From the NCBI RefSeq assembly GCF_033547155.1, contig NZ_CP137892.1, forward strand, positions 2,046,001 through 2,110,000: a stretch of DNA of 64,000 nucleotides, read 5' to 3'. The notes under the pieces were generated by a model. It worked only from the letters and a program-made list of their open reading frames with translations, made no database searches and had not been told where the DNA came from. Shown here in pieces: positions 36,101-49,262 of the stretch; positions within the stretch are counted from its first letter, which is position 1; every line of letters starts with the position of its first letter. Made by a program: the position numbers and the translations under genes. The DNA is from Pseudomonas benzenivorans (GTDB lineage: Bacteria; Pseudomonadota; Gammaproteobacteria; Pseudomonadales; Pseudomonadaceae).

Positions 36101-36799
36101 ATGGATCTAGAGGCTGCGGATGACTCGCTCATCCACTACAGGTTCCTTTTCGCCGATGGCCGCAGTTGGAGCCATCGGGTCGAGTTGCAACCCGATGCTC
36201 GCGAGCAGGGCAAGTCGTGGCCCGACTGGACCCGTTTGAATGTGCATCAGTGCCGGCATTGCCCGTTGCGTCCGGAGCAGTCGCCCCATTGCCCCTTCGC
36301 GCAAGCGCTGGTGGCTCCGGTGGAGCTGCTGGCGCAGTCGCCGTCCTATGAGCAGGTGGAGGTCGAGGTGTACTGGCGTGGGCGGGAAACCCGGCGACAC
36401 ACCTCTTTACAGCGTGCGCTGGGGTCCCTGCTGGGCGCCTTGGGCGCCACCTCGGGGTGCCCGCACACACGCCTGTTGCAGGCCATGGCCTGGTTCCACC
36501 TGCCGTTCAGTGGTACGGAGGAAACCCTCTACCGAGTGTTCGGCACCTACCTGCTGGGCCAATACCTGCGCCAGCAGCGGGGGCTGGCCGCAGACTGGTC
36601 GATGAGCGGGTTGCGCGAGGTATACCGCAACTTGCGCTTGGTCAATCTGGGCATGACCGAGCGTCTGCGTGCCGCCGTTGTCGAGGACTCGGGGCCCAAC
36701 GGGATGGTCCTGCTCGACCTGCTGGCCGCCGATACCCTGTACTCGCTGGACCAGTACGAGGGCGAGTTGGACCGCTTCTTCGAGGCCTATTTCGACTGA
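36101..36799 (+). CDS. Hypothetical protein with Cys cluster, divergent from the kinase operon
   Basis: 232 residues. The N-terminal ~50 residues read like a small beta domain (IHYRFLFADGRSWSHRVEL). A tight Cys cluster follows (CRHCPLRPEQSPHCPFA, plus GCPH near residue 124) that could bind metal. The C-terminal half is helical. No membrane segment. It may belong to a DUF family of Pseudomonas signalling loci, but I cannot name it with certainty. It shares a 153-base intergenic region with the histidine kinase, which holds a 9-base inverted repeat GGGGTGTGG (35978) / CCACACCCC (36071), a possible common operator. Confidence 0.65.
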   Translation: MDLEAADDSLIHYRFLFADGRSWSHRVELQPDAREQGKSWPDWTRLNVHQCRHCPLRPEQSPHCPFAQALVAPVELLAQSPSYEQVEVEVYWRGRETRRHTSLQRALGSLLGALGATSGCPHTRLLQAMAWFHLPFSGTEETLYRVFGTYLLGQYLRQQRGLAADWSMSGLREVYRNLRLVNLGMTERLRAAVVEDSGPNGMVLLDLLAADTLYSLDQYEGELDRFFEAYFD

Positions 36800-36833
36800 G
36801 TGCGCCCGGCGCGGCTTGCTCGGCGGCGGGCGC

Positions 36834-37382
36834 TCAGCGCTCGTTCTGGGCGAAGGCGGTCAGGGTGAAGGTCGGGATGCCGATATCCTGGAGCTTCTGC
36901 GAGCCGCCCAGCTCCGGCAGGTCGATGATCGCCGCGGCCTCATGGATATGGGCGCCCATTCGGCGCACCAGTTGCGCGGCCGCCAGCAGGGTGCCGCCCG
37001 TGGCGATCAGGTCATCGAAGATCAGGATGCTGTCGCCTTCGCACAGGCTGTCGGCATGCACCTCGAGGAAGGCTTCCCCGTACTCGGTCTGATAGGCCTC
37101 GCTGAGCACTTCGTCAGGCAGCTTGCCTTGCTTGCGGAAGAGGATCAGCGGCTTGTTCAGCTCGTAGGCAATGATCGAGCCGATGAGGAAGCCGCGGGCA
37201 TCCATGGCACCGATATGGCTGAACTCGGCCTCGACATAGCGCTGGATGAAGCTGTCGGCGACCATGCGCAGGGCGCGCGGTGACTGGAACAGCGGGGTGA
37301 TATCGCGAAAGATCACCCCTGGCTTGGGGAAGTCGGCAATCGGGCGGATCAGGGTCTTGATGCTGAACTCGTCGAAGATCAT
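36834..37382 (-). CDS. apt: Adenine phosphoribosyltransferase
   Basis: 182 residues, with GAGGAG upstream. It salvages adenine to AMP using PRPP. The PRPP-binding motif is clear in [19 protein letters not shown], and [16 protein letters not shown] forms the other active-site loop. Length is typical of the bacterial enzyme. It is downstream of anr on the same strand, separated by 55 bases. Confidence 0.95.
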   Translation of the reverse strand: MIFDEFSIKTLIRPIADFPKPGVIFRDITPLFQSPRALRMVADSFIQRYVEAEFSHIGAMDARGFLIGSIIAYELNKPLILFRKQGKLPDEVLSEAYQTEYGEAFLEVHADSLCEGDSILIFDDLIATGGTLLAAAQLVRRMGAHIHEAAAIIDLPELGGSQKLQDIGIPTFTLTAFAQNER

Positions 37383-37437
37383 CGCAGGACTCCTCGGGTT
37401 TACGAAGGGGCCGCTCCGGCTGCTGGTCAGCCGGGGC

Positions 37438-38172
37438 TCAGCCGTCGAGCTTGCCGCCGGCCAGGGCGCAGAGTTCGATGGGGTCGAGAATATGCACTTC
37501 CTTGCCCTCGGCCTCGATCAGCTTGTTCTGCTGGAAGCGAGTGAAGACCCGGGATACGGTTTCGACGGCCAGCCCCAGATAGTTACCGATCTCGTTGCGC
37601 GACATGGCCAGGCGAAACTGCTGGGCGGAGAAGCCGCGGGCACGAAAGCGTGCCGAGAGGTTGACCAGGAAGGTGGCGATGCGCTCGTCGGCCGTCTTCT
37701 TCGACAGCAGCAGCATCATCTGCTGGTCCTCGCGAATCTCCCGGCTCATCACCCGCATCAACTGGCGGCGCAACTGCGGCAGCTGTACGGCCAGTTCGTC
37801 GAGGCGCTCGAAGGGAATCTCGCACACGGAAGTGGTTTCCAGGGCCTGGGCCGAGACCGGGTAGGTTTCGGTGTCCATGCCGGACAATCCGACCAGTTCG
37901 CTGGGCAAGTAGAAGCCTGTGACCTGCTCCTCGCCGGCGTCGCTCAGGCTGAAGGTCTTCAGGGCGCCGGAGCGCACGGCGAACACCGAGCCGAAACCGT
38001 CGCCCTGGCGGAACAGGAACTCGCCCTTCTTCAGCGGGCGGCCGCGCTTGACGATCTCATCCAGGGCGTCCATGTCCTCAAGATTCAATGACAGGGGCAG
38101 GCACAGCGGCGCCAGGCTGCAGTCCTTGCAGTTGGTCTGATGAGGTGCCCGAAGGTTGGCGCATTGCGACAT
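37438..38172 (-). CDS. anr: Anr (FNR-type oxygen-sensing regulator)
   Basis: 244 residues. A CRP/FNR-family activator of anaerobic and micro-aerobic genes, carrying an oxygen-labile 4Fe-4S cluster. Candidate ligands are Cys15, Cys18 and Cys24 ([11 protein letters not shown]) plus a Cys near 115 (TTSVCEIPF), the FNR arrangement. The recognition helix [21 protein letters not shown] contains the E-xx-SR pattern that reads TTGAT-N4-ATCAA. Sites of this kind lie at 40242, 52564 and 56128 in the window, upstream of hemN, ccoN2 and aer. Confidence 0.96.
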   Translation of the reverse strand: MSQCANLRAPHQTNCKDCSLAPLCLPLSLNLEDMDALDEIVKRGRPLKKGEFLFRQGDGFGSVFAVRSGALKTFSLSDAGEEQVTGFYLPSELVGLSGMDTETYPVSAQALETTSVCEIPFERLDELAVQLPQLRRQLMRVMSREIREDQQMMLLLSKKTADERIATFLVNLSARFRARGFSAQQFRLAMSRNEIGNYLGLAVETVSRVFTRFQQNKLIEAEGKEVHILDPIELCALAGGKLDG

Positions 38173-38327
38173 CGAGATTGTCCCTGACTAAACACACACT
38201 AGCTGCAAGGTTACAGCAGGCGAGGGTGGTCAGCCAGCCAGTTCCGGCAAAGTTTGACCCCTTGCTCAAGTCTTTCGGGCGCTGGCCGATCTATCGGCAT
38301 GGCCCACCGTCAGCAAGGAGCACGACC

Positions 38328-38780
38328 ATGCGCCTGGAACCCCGTCCCTTGACCAGTCATATCGTCCGGTCGCAGCAACGACAATATGCCGCAGCACAAG
38401 GCGAGCCGGGCGAGCCGCAGGCGTGGCGCGATAGCGTGCGCGTCAGCCTCTCGGAGCTGGGGCGCGCGCGCTCGGCCCAAGCCCAGCGGAACAGCGATAT
38501 CGAGGAGAGCAATCTGCCGGATAGCATCAAGCAGCTGCTCAAGCTGATCCGCGAATTGAAGGCGCAAATAGCCGCCAAGCAGGCCGAGCTGGCTGCTCTG
38601 ATGGCCGATTCCGGGCTGGATGCAGAAGTCCGCCTCAGGCAGGCGCAGACCTTCCAGTCGGAGTTGACCTCACTCAATGCGGCCCTGGTCAGTGCCAATG
38701 CCAACCTGCTCGAGGCCATGAGCGAGCTGGGGCTAGATGACGCACAGTTGCAGGCGGCGACACTGCTGGCGATGAAGTAG
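38328..38780 (+). CDS. Small coiled-coil hypothetical protein
   Basis: 150 residues, start chosen at the ATG with AAGGAG upstream. Cytoplasmic, Ala/Gln/Glu-rich. Its centre is a long helix (DSIKQLLKLIRELKAQIAAKQ), followed by a second (SLNAALVSANANLLEAM). A hypothetical gene in this position, between anr and hemN, is common in Pseudomonas. No function is known to me. It is convergent with hemN, 13 bases apart. Confidence 0.7.
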   Translation: MRLEPRPLTSHIVRSQQRQYAAAQGEPGEPQAWRDSVRVSLSELGRARSAQAQRNSDIEESNLPDSIKQLLKLIRELKAQIAAKQAELAALMADSGLDAEVRLRQAQTFQSELTSLNAALVSANANLLEAMSELGLDDAQLQAATLLAMK

Positions 38781-38793
38781 CGCGCCGCACTGC

Positions 38794-40179
38794 CTAGATG
38801 ACCCGGGAATAGCGCTGCCGATGTTGCCGGGGCGTCAGGTAGCGATCGAACAGCATGCACAGTGCACGGATCAGCAGGCGCCCTGGCGGCTGCACGCGGA
38901 TCGCCTCTGTGCTCAGGGCGATAAGTCCGTCGTCGTGCATCTGTTGCAGCTGTGCCCAGGCATCGGCGAAGTAGTCGCGAAAATCGATGGCGAAGGCGCG
39001 CTCTATAGTCGCGAACTGCAGTTCGAAGTGGCAGATCAGTTGCTGGATGAGCGCACGGCGCAGGCGGTCGTCGGCGTCGCAGTGCAGGCCGCGCAGGGTT
39101 GCCAGCTGGCCGTTGGCCAGGCTGCCCTGGTAGTTGCCCAGGTCGCTGCTGTTCTGGCTATAGAGATCGCCGACCTGGCTGATGGCCGAGACGCCGAGGC
39201 CGATCAGGTCGCAGTGGCCGTGGGTGGTGTAGCCCTGGAAGTTGCGCTGCAGGCTGCCGTCCTCCTGGGCCACGGCCAGTTCGTCGTCGGGCAGGGCGAA
39301 GTGGTCCATGCCGATGTAACGGTAGCCGGCCGCGCTCAGCTGTTCGATGCTGCGGTGCAGCATGGCCAGCTTGTGGCTCGGCGAGGGCAGGTCCTCGGTT
39401 CTGATCCGGCGTTGCGGCATAAAGCGTTCGGGCAGATGCGCATAGTTGAACAGCGACAGGCGGTCAGGTTGCAGGGCGATCACCTCGTCTACGGTGCGGG
39501 CGAAACGCTCGGGCGTCTGTAGCGGCAGGCCATAGATCAGGTCGATGTTCACCGAGCGGAATTGCAGGGTGCGCGCGGCCTCGACTATGGCGCGGGTCTC
39601 TTCCAGGGTCTGCAGGCGGTTGATCGCCCGCTGTACGGCCGGGTCGAGGTCCTGCACGCCGAGGCTGACGCGGTTGAAGCCCAGCTCGCGGAGCAGGCCC
39701 ATGGTCGACCAGTCGGCTTCGCGCGGGTCGATCTCGATGCTGTAGTCCCCGGAATCGTCGTTCAGCAGGCTGAAGTGCTCGCGCAACTGGGCCATCAGCT
39801 GACGCAGTTCGTCGTGGCTGAGGAAGGTCGGGGTGCCGCCGCCCAGATGCAGCTGCTCGACCCGCTGGCGGCCGTCCAGGTGGCGGCCGATGATGGCCAT
39901 CTCGTGGGCCAGTTCCTGCAAGTAGGGCTGCGAGCGGCCACGATCCTTGGTGATCACCTTGTTGCAGGCGCAGTAATAGCAGATGTGCGCACAGAACGGC
40001 ACATGCACATAGAGCGAGAGCGGGCGCAGTTCCTTGCGGCTGTCGCGCAGGGCATGCAGCAGATCGAAGGGACCGATGTCGCCATGGAACTGCACGGCGG
40101 TGGGGTAGGAGGTGTAGCGCGGGCCGGCCTGGTCGTAGCGGTGGATCAGGTCGGCGTCCCATTGGATGGCATCGAGCAT
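38794..40179 (-). CDS. hemN: Oxygen-independent coproporphyrinogen III oxidase
   Basis: 461 residues. A radical-SAM enzyme that makes protoporphyrinogen IX without oxygen. The cluster motif CAHICYYCAC (CxxxCxxC plus the extra Cys) is near residue 62. GGGTPTFLS and the HemN C-terminal domain (GYTTHGHCDLIGLGVSAIS) are complete. An Anr site lies 63 bases before the start with a -10 box (TAGACT) correctly spaced. It keeps haem supply going when the cbb3 oxidases encoded nearby are in use. Confidence 0.96.
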   Translation of the reverse strand: MLDAIQWDADLIHRYDQAGPRYTSYPTAVQFHGDIGPFDLLHALRDSRKELRPLSLYVHVPFCAHICYYCACNKVITKDRGRSQPYLQELAHEMAIIGRHLDGRQRVEQLHLGGGTPTFLSHDELRQLMAQLREHFSLLNDDSGDYSIEIDPREADWSTMGLLRELGFNRVSLGVQDLDPAVQRAINRLQTLEETRAIVEAARTLQFRSVNIDLIYGLPLQTPERFARTVDEVIALQPDRLSLFNYAHLPERFMPQRRIRTEDLPSPSHKLAMLHRSIEQLSAAGYRYIGMDHFALPDDELAVAQEDGSLQRNFQGYTTHGHCDLIGLGVSAISQVGDLYSQNSSDLGNYQGSLANGQLATLRGLHCDADDRLRRALIQQLICHFELQFATIERAFAIDFRDYFADAWAQLQQMHDDGLIALSTEAIRVQPPGRLLIRALCMLFDRYLTPRQHRQRYSRVI

Positions 40180-40241
40180 GGGCGAGGTTCCCGGAATAGC
40201 GAGCGATGCCGGGAGTCTAGGGGCGCGGGCCGGAGGGCATC

Positions 40242-40255
40242 TTGACCTGCATCAA
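40242..40255 (-). promoter_or_regulatory. Anr/FNR box of hemN
   Basis: TTGATGCAGGTCAA on the coding strand matches the TTGAT-N4-ATCAA consensus at 9 of 10 positions. A -10-like TAGACT (40214-40219) lies 22 bases downstream, the class II activator geometry with the site centred near -41.5. Confidence 0.8.
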
Positions 40256-40272
40256 GCGCGCCGGGTGTCGGC

Positions 40273-40956
40273 TCAGTGGCCCATCAACCAATGCTGGTGA
40301 GGGCCGGGCAGGGTCCAGAGGCCGAACAGGATCACCAGCAGGCCGCCGGCGGTGCGCACCCCGCGCCGGCGCAGCAGCGCCGTGAGGCGCTCGGCGGCCA
40401 GGCCGCTGGCCAGCAGCACCGGCAGGGTGCCCAGGCCGAAGGCGAGCATCAGCGCGGCGCTGTCCAGGGCGTCGCCCTGGCTGGCCGCCCACAGCAGGGT
40501 GCTGTAGACCAGGCCGCAGGGCAGCCAGCCCCACAGCGCGCCCAGCACCAGGGCCTTGGGCAGGTCGGTCACCGGCATGAAGCGCCGGGTCAGCGGTTGG
40601 ATATGCCGCCACAGGCCACCGCCGAGCGCTTCGATGCGGGTCAGGCCGCTCCACCAGCCGGCCAGGTACAGGCCCATGGCGATCAGCAGCAGCGCGGCCA
40701 GCACGCGTAAGCCCAGGGCCGCCGGGCTGCTGGCCAGGGCCCAACCGGCCAGGCCGAGGAGCAGGCCGGCGAGCGCGTAGCTGAGGATGCGTCCGAGGTT
40801 GTAGCCGAGCAGCAGGCGCAGGCGCCGGGCCCGGTACTCGGCGGGAATGGCCAGGGTCAGCGCCCCCATCAGGCCGCCACACATGCCCAGACAGTGGCCG
40901 CCGCCGAGCAGGCCGAGGATCAGCGCGGAGAGCAGCTGCGGCGCCAGTTCAGTCAC
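40273..40956 (-). CDS. SafE/DsbD-like membrane protein of the cbb3 assembly cluster
   Basis: 227 residues from a GTG that overlaps the ccoS stop by 8 bases. About six membrane helices; sulfite-exporter TauE/SafE-like (DUF2 family type). It has Cys in GLLGGGHCLGMCGGLMG and WGWLPCGLVYS, the paired sequence signatures of this group, and may handle copper or thiols. It occurs next to ccoS in many Pseudomonas and is thought to support cbb3 oxidase maturation; the exact role is unsettled. Its 3' end is about 20 bases from the hemN Anr box. Confidence 0.85.
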   Translation of the reverse strand: MTELAPQLLSALILGLLGGGHCLGMCGGLMGALTLAIPAEYRARRLRLLLGYNLGRILSYALAGLLLGLAGWALASSPAALGLRVLAALLLIAMGLYLAGWWSGLTRIEALGGGLWRHIQPLTRRFMPVTDLPKALVLGALWGWLPCGLVYSTLLWAASQGDALDSAALMLAFGLGTLPVLLASGLAAERLTALLRRRGVRTAGGLLVILFGLWTLPGPHQHWLMGH

Positions 40957-41155
40957 GCTTGGGAGCCTGCTCGGCGGACTGGTCCGCTTCGTCGATCGCG
41001 GCCTTGTGCTTGGGGTCCTGATCGTCGAACAGGATGCTGTGGGCCGGACCATCGAGGTCGTCGTACTGACCGCTGTCGACTGCCCAGAAGAACAGCCAGA
41101 TGGCGAAGGCCACCAGCACCAGGGCGACGGGGATAAGGATATAGAGCGCGGACAT
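40949..41155 (-). CDS. ccoS: cbb3 oxidase maturation protein CcoS
   Basis: 68 residues. A single N-terminal membrane helix (LYILIPVALVLVAFAIWLFFWAV) is followed by a short motif SGQYDDLDGPAHSILFDD, the CcoS hallmark. It is needed for cofactor insertion into the cbb3 oxidase. The start is 12 bases after the ccoI stop. Confidence 0.93.
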   Translation of the reverse strand: MSALYILIPVALVLVAFAIWLFFWAVDSGQYDDLDGPAHSILFDDQDPKHKAAIDEADQSAEQAPKRD

Positions 41156-41167
41156 CGGGTCTCCAGC

Positions 41168-43576
<2,409 letters not shown>

Positions 43577-43600
43577 CGGGGGGCGATCTTCGACCTGTGG

Positions 43601-44107
43601 CTAGCGCGCGGCGCCGAGCTGGATGGTCTTGCCGCTTTCTAGGGTCTCTTCCTCGAACAGGCGCCAGTCCTGGCCGCCTTCCTGACCGATCAGCTCGACG
43701 AAGCGCCGGCCCTGCACGGCATCCTGCATCTGCCCGCGGTACAGACCCTGGCCCTGGGGCTGCAGGATGATGCGGCGGTCGCGCTCGGGCTGGGTCGGCG
43801 AGATCAGGTTGAGCACCAGCTGCGCCGGGCCGCTGTGGCCCTGCAGCTGCAGTTCGGCGATGCCGGTTTCCTCGTCCAGGTCCAGGCTGGCACTCAGCTC
43901 CAGGCGCTCGGCGAGCTTCTCGCGCTCCAGCGACTGGTTGATACCCTTGCCGACGTCGTAGTAGTCGTCGGAGATCAGTCCCGGCGGGTTCTTGCTGGCG
44001 ATGGTCAGCAGGGTCACGCCCTGGACGACCGAATAGCCCAGCAGGCCGAGGATGAACCAGGGCCAGAACTGCTTGTACCAGGGTTTGACCGGTGTTTGCT
44101 CGGACAT
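43601..44107 (-). CDS. ccoH: cbb3 maturation protein CcoH/FixH
   Basis: 168 residues. One N-terminal membrane helix ([22 protein letters not shown]) and a periplasmic FixH domain with the conserved [12 protein letters not shown]. CcoH contacts the cbb3 subunits during assembly. It lies between ccoG and ccoI on the same strand, 15 bases after ccoG. Confidence 0.93.
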   Translation of the reverse strand: MSEQTPVKPWYKQFWPWFILGLLGYSVVQGVTLLTIASKNPPGLISDDYYDVGKGINQSLEREKLAERLELSASLDLDEETGIAELQLQGHSGPAQLVLNLISPTQPERDRRIILQPQGQGLYRGQMQDAVQGRRFVELIGQEGGQDWRLFEEETLESGKTIQLGAAR

Positions 44108-44122
44108 GCGTGGTTATCTCAA

Positions 44123-45529
44123 TCAGCGGACGCTGGGGCCGATGAAGCGGCTGTCGGCGTCGTTGGTGATGCGCGCATCGTCGATGGACTGGATGCGGAA
44201 GCGGATTTCGTTGGTGCTGGAGGGCAGCTTCTCGGGCTCGATGGACAGCTCCACCGGCAGCGACAGCACCTCGCCGGCCAGCGCCTTGACCTCGCGCTTG
44301 CCTTCGTAGACCAGGCCGTCGAGACCCTCGGCCTCGATCAGGTAGCTGATGTCGTGCTGCGACTTGTTCATGATCTTCAGGGTGTAGACGTTCTCGATGC
44401 GGCCTTGTTCGTTCTCGCGGTAGAGCACGCGGTCCTTGATCACGTCCAGCTCGACCAGGGGGCGGCTGGCGATGGCCCAGACGAACAGGCCGATCATCGC
44501 CAGCAGCGCCAGGGCATAGCCGATCAGGCGCGGCCGGGCCAGGTGGGTCTGCTGGCCGGACAGGTTGTGTTCGGTGGTGTAGCTGATCAGCCCCTTGGGG
44601 TAGCTCATCTTGTCCATGATGCTGTCGCAGGCGTCGATGCAGGCGGCGCAGCCGATGCACTCGATCTGCAGGCCGTCGCGGATGTCGATGCCGGTGGGGC
44701 AGACCTGCACGCACATCTTGCAGTCGATGCAGTCGCCGAGGCCCTGGGCCTTGTAGTCGGCGTCCTTCTTGCGTGGCCCGCGGTGTTCGCCGCGGCGAGG
44801 ATCGTAGGAGACGATCAGGGTGTCCTGGTCGAACATCACGCTCTGGAAGCGCGCGTAGGGGCACATGTAGATGCACACCTGCTCGCGCAGCCAGCCGGCG
44901 TTGCCGTAGGTGGCGAGGGTGAAGAAGCCGACCCAGAACACCGCCCAGCCGCTGGCCTGTAGGGTCAGCAACTCGGGAATCAGCTCGCGGATCGGTGTGA
45001 AGTAGCCGACGAAAGTCAGTGCGGTGGCCAGGGACACCCCGACCCAGATGCCGTGCTTGGCCAGCTTGCGCAGGAACTTGCGGCCGTCCATCGGCGCCTT
45101 GTCCAGTTTCATGCGCTGGTTGCGGTCGCCCTCGGTGACCTTCTCCGCCCACATGAACACCCAGGTGAACACGCTCTGCGGGCAGGTGTAGCCGCACCAG
45201 ACGCGGCCGGCGAACACGGTGATGAAGAACAGGCCGAAGGCGGCGATGATCAGCAGGGCCGAGAGCAGGACGAAGTCCTGGGGCCAGTAGGTGGCGCCGA
45301 AGATATGGAACTTGCGCGCGGGCAGATCCCACCAGACGGCCTGGCGCCCGTCCCAGCTGAGCCAGACGGTGCCGAAATAGAGGACGAACAGCAGGGCGCC
45401 ACCGAGCATGCGCAGATTGCGGAACAGGCCGGTGAAGGCGCGGGTGTAGATTTTCTCGCGGTTGGCGTAGAGGTCGACGGACTCGACCTTGGCCGGGGTG
45501 ACGTCTTTGACCGGAATCTGCGAACTCAT
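44123..45529 (-). CDS. ccoG: CcoG/RdxA ferredoxin-like copper reductase
   Basis: 468 residues. Five or so membrane helices (starting MLGGALLFVLYFG) and two 4Fe-4S ferredoxin motifs (CIDCKMCVQVCPTG and CIGCAACIDACDS). It ends with an immunoglobulin-like periplasmic domain (about 360-468). CcoG reduces Cu(II) to Cu(I) for cbb3 assembly. It is 138 bases from ccoP1, with a strong hairpin in between, so the assembly genes may form a separate transcription unit. Confidence 0.95.
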   Translation of the reverse strand: MSSQIPVKDVTPAKVESVDLYANREKIYTRAFTGLFRNLRMLGGALLFVLYFGTVWLSWDGRQAVWWDLPARKFHIFGATYWPQDFVLLSALLIIAAFGLFFITVFAGRVWCGYTCPQSVFTWVFMWAEKVTEGDRNQRMKLDKAPMDGRKFLRKLAKHGIWVGVSLATALTFVGYFTPIRELIPELLTLQASGWAVFWVGFFTLATYGNAGWLREQVCIYMCPYARFQSVMFDQDTLIVSYDPRRGEHRGPRKKDADYKAQGLGDCIDCKMCVQVCPTGIDIRDGLQIECIGCAACIDACDSIMDKMSYPKGLISYTTEHNLSGQQTHLARPRLIGYALALLAMIGLFVWAIASRPLVELDVIKDRVLYRENEQGRIENVYTLKIMNKSQHDISYLIEAEGLDGLVYEGKREVKALAGEVLSLPVELSIEPEKLPSSTNEIRFRIQSIDDARITNDADSRFIGPSVR

Positions 45530-45608
45530 CGGGGACTACCACAGCGGTTGACTGGCTGCCCCGGGACGACGTGCACCGGTCCAGGGCATTTCACTAATAC
45601 GCTATGGT

Positions 45609-45645
45609 ACCCCCGACCGCGCCCGATTTGGGTGCGACCGGGGGT
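45609..45645 (-). terminator. Long hairpin between ccoP1 and ccoG
   Basis: ACCCCCGACCGCGCCC and GGGTGCGACCGGGGGT pair around a GATTT loop with 13 GC-rich pairs, one G-T pair and one 2-base mismatch. No strong T run follows on the coding strand. It may terminate or attenuate oxidase mRNA, or protect its 3' end. Confidence 0.5.
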
Positions 45646-45667
45646 CGCGATGCAGCAGGGGCGAGCC

Positions 45668-46654
45668 TTACTGCTCGGCACCTTGCTGCGAGAGGCTGTA
45701 CACATAGGCGGCCAGCAGGTGCACCTTGTCGTTGCCGAGGAAGTCCTGTTGGGCCGGCATGCGGCCGTTGCGGCCGTAACGCAGGGTCTGCTGCACCTGG
45801 GCGAAACTGGAGCCGTAGAGCCAGACCTTGTCGGTCAGGTTCGGCGCGCCCATGGCGTGCTGACCCTTGCCTTCGGCGCCGTGGCAGACCGCGCAGTTGG
45901 TGGCGAAAATCTCTTTGCCGGCGACCGGATCGGCGTCGATCCCCTCGGGGGTCTTCAGGCCGGACAGGCTGCGCACGTAGGCGGCCACGTTCTTGATGCC
46001 TTCTTCGCCGAGGTTGTCCTTCCAGGCTGGCATCGCCGCCTGACGACCGCCCATGATGGTGGTCTTGATGGTTTCCGGCTCACCGCCGTACAGCCAGTCG
46101 TTGTCGGTCAGGTTGGGGAAGCCATAGGCGCCCTTGGCGTCGGAACCATGGCACACCGAGCAGTTGGAGGCGAACAGGCGGCCACCCATCTTCAGGGCTT
46201 GCTCGTCCTGAGCGACCTGCTCGATCGGCATGGCGGCGTACTTGGCGAAGATCGGCCCGTATTGCTCCTCGGCCCTGGCCATTTCCTTTTCCCACTGGTG
46301 CACGCCGGTCCAGCCGCCGTTGCGCTCGCCGTCGGCAATCTGCACGTTGGCGGCGAAGGGGGTCTTGGCTTCGTTGTCCAGGTAGTCGTAGCCCGGCAGC
46401 AGGCCCTTCCAGTTGCCCAGGCCCGGGTAGAGGGCCAGGTAGCCGAGGGCGAAGACGATGGTGGCGACGAACAGCATGAACCACCACTTGGGCAGCGGGT
46501 TGTCGAACTCCTCGATGCCGTCGAACTCATGGCCGACGGTTTCTTGGGTGCTCTCCTGGCGCTGGCCCTTGCGGGTGCCGAAGATCAGCCAGGTCAGGGC
46601 GAAGATGGTGCCCAGTGAAAGAATTGTTACGTACCAACTCCAGAACGTGGTCAT
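45668..46654 (-). CDS. ccoP1: cbb3 oxidase subunit III CcoP, copy 1 (dihaem c)
   Basis: 328 residues. Electron-entry subunit of the cbb3 oxidase. It has two N-terminal membrane helices ([36 protein letters not shown]), then two c-type haem sites (CSVCHG near 165 and CAVCHG near 252) with distal Met ligands. Compared with copy 2 it has an extra ~14-residue stretch around [20 protein letters not shown]. Its start overlaps the ccoQ1 stop by 4 bases. Confidence 0.94.
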   Translation of the reverse strand: MTTFWSWYVTILSLGTIFALTWLIFGTRKGQRQESTQETVGHEFDGIEEFDNPLPKWWFMLFVATIVFALGYLALYPGLGNWKGLLPGYDYLDNEAKTPFAANVQIADGERNGGWTGVHQWEKEMARAEEQYGPIFAKYAAMPIEQVAQDEQALKMGGRLFASNCSVCHGSDAKGAYGFPNLTDNDWLYGGEPETIKTTIMGGRQAAMPAWKDNLGEEGIKNVAAYVRSLSGLKTPEGIDADPVAGKEIFATNCAVCHGAEGKGQHAMGAPNLTDKVWLYGSSFAQVQQTLRYGRNGRMPAQQDFLGNDKVHLLAAYVYSLSQQGAEQ

Positions 46655-46851
46655 TGGTTATTGCTCCTGGAAGATTGCTCGTCACGTTCGTCGGGTTTCG
46701 GTTCGTCGGCGAAGGGCAGGTTGGCGGCTTCATCGAAGCTGGACTTGCGCTTGCTGCTGTAGGCCCAGAGCACCACGGCGATGAAGGCGATGAACACCAC
46801 CGCCGTGCCTAGGCCGCGAATGGTCCCGATGTCCGTGAGAAAAGAAGGCAT
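46651..46851 (-). CDS. ccoQ1: cbb3 oxidase subunit IV CcoQ, copy 1
   Basis: 66 residues. A single membrane helix ([21 protein letters not shown]) with a polar cytoplasmic tail ([13 protein letters not shown]), as in CcoQ/FixQ. It stabilises the complex, especially CcoP. It is located between ccoO and ccoP, 6 bases after ccoO1. Confidence 0.92.
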   Translation of the reverse strand: MPSFLTDIGTIRGLGTAVVFIAFIAVVLWAYSSKRKSSFDEAANLPFADEPKPDERDEQSSRSNNQ

Positions 46852-46857
46852 CGTGGG

Positions 46858-47465
46858 TTACCGTTTGTTGGTGATGGCGGTGCCGAGGACCTGCAGGTAC
46901 GCAACCAGCGCGTCCATCTCGGTCTTGCCTTTCACCGCATCCTTGGCCCCGGCGATGTCTTCATCGCTGTAGGGCACGCCGAAGCCACGCATGACTTCCA
47001 TCTTCTTGGCGGTGTATTTGCCGTCGAGCTTGTTTTCCACCAACCAGGGGTAGGCCGGCATCTTCGACTCCGGCACCACGTTGCGCGGGTTGTACAGGTG
47101 GGCACGGTGCCATTCGTCCGAGTAGCGGCCGCCGACGCGGGCCAGGTCCGGGCCGGTACGCTTGGAGCCCCACAGGAAGGGGTGATCCCAGACGCTCTCG
47201 CCGGCCACCGAGTAGTGGCCGTAGCGCTCGGTCTCGGCACGGAACGGGCGGATCATCTGCGAGTGGCAGCCGACGCAGCCGTTGGAGATGTACACGTCGC
47301 GGCCTTCCAGCTGCAGCGCGGTGTAGGGCTTGAGGCCGGCCACCGGCTCGTTGGTGACGTCCTGAAAGAACAGCGGGACGATCTGGGTCAGGCCGCCGAT
47401 GCTGACGGCGATGACCATCAGCAGGGCCATCAGACCGATATTCTTCTCGATGATTTCGTGTTTCA

Positions 47466-47466
<1 letters not shown>
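46858..47466 (-). CDS. ccoO1: cbb3 oxidase subunit II CcoO, copy 1 (monohaem c)
   Basis: 202 residues. N-terminal membrane anchor ([25 protein letters not shown]) and one c-haem site ([12 protein letters not shown]). It passes electrons from CcoP to CcoN. Nearly identical to copy 2, differing at about a dozen residues, such as ISNGCVGC against IKEGCVGC. It overlaps ccoN1 by 1 base. Confidence 0.95.

Positions 47467-49262
<1,796 letters not shown>

Noticed and set aside
38250..38270. FNR-like site TTGACCCCTTGCTCAA upstream of anr
   Set aside because: The half-sites are separated by 6 bases instead of 4, so it does not fit the Anr consensus.
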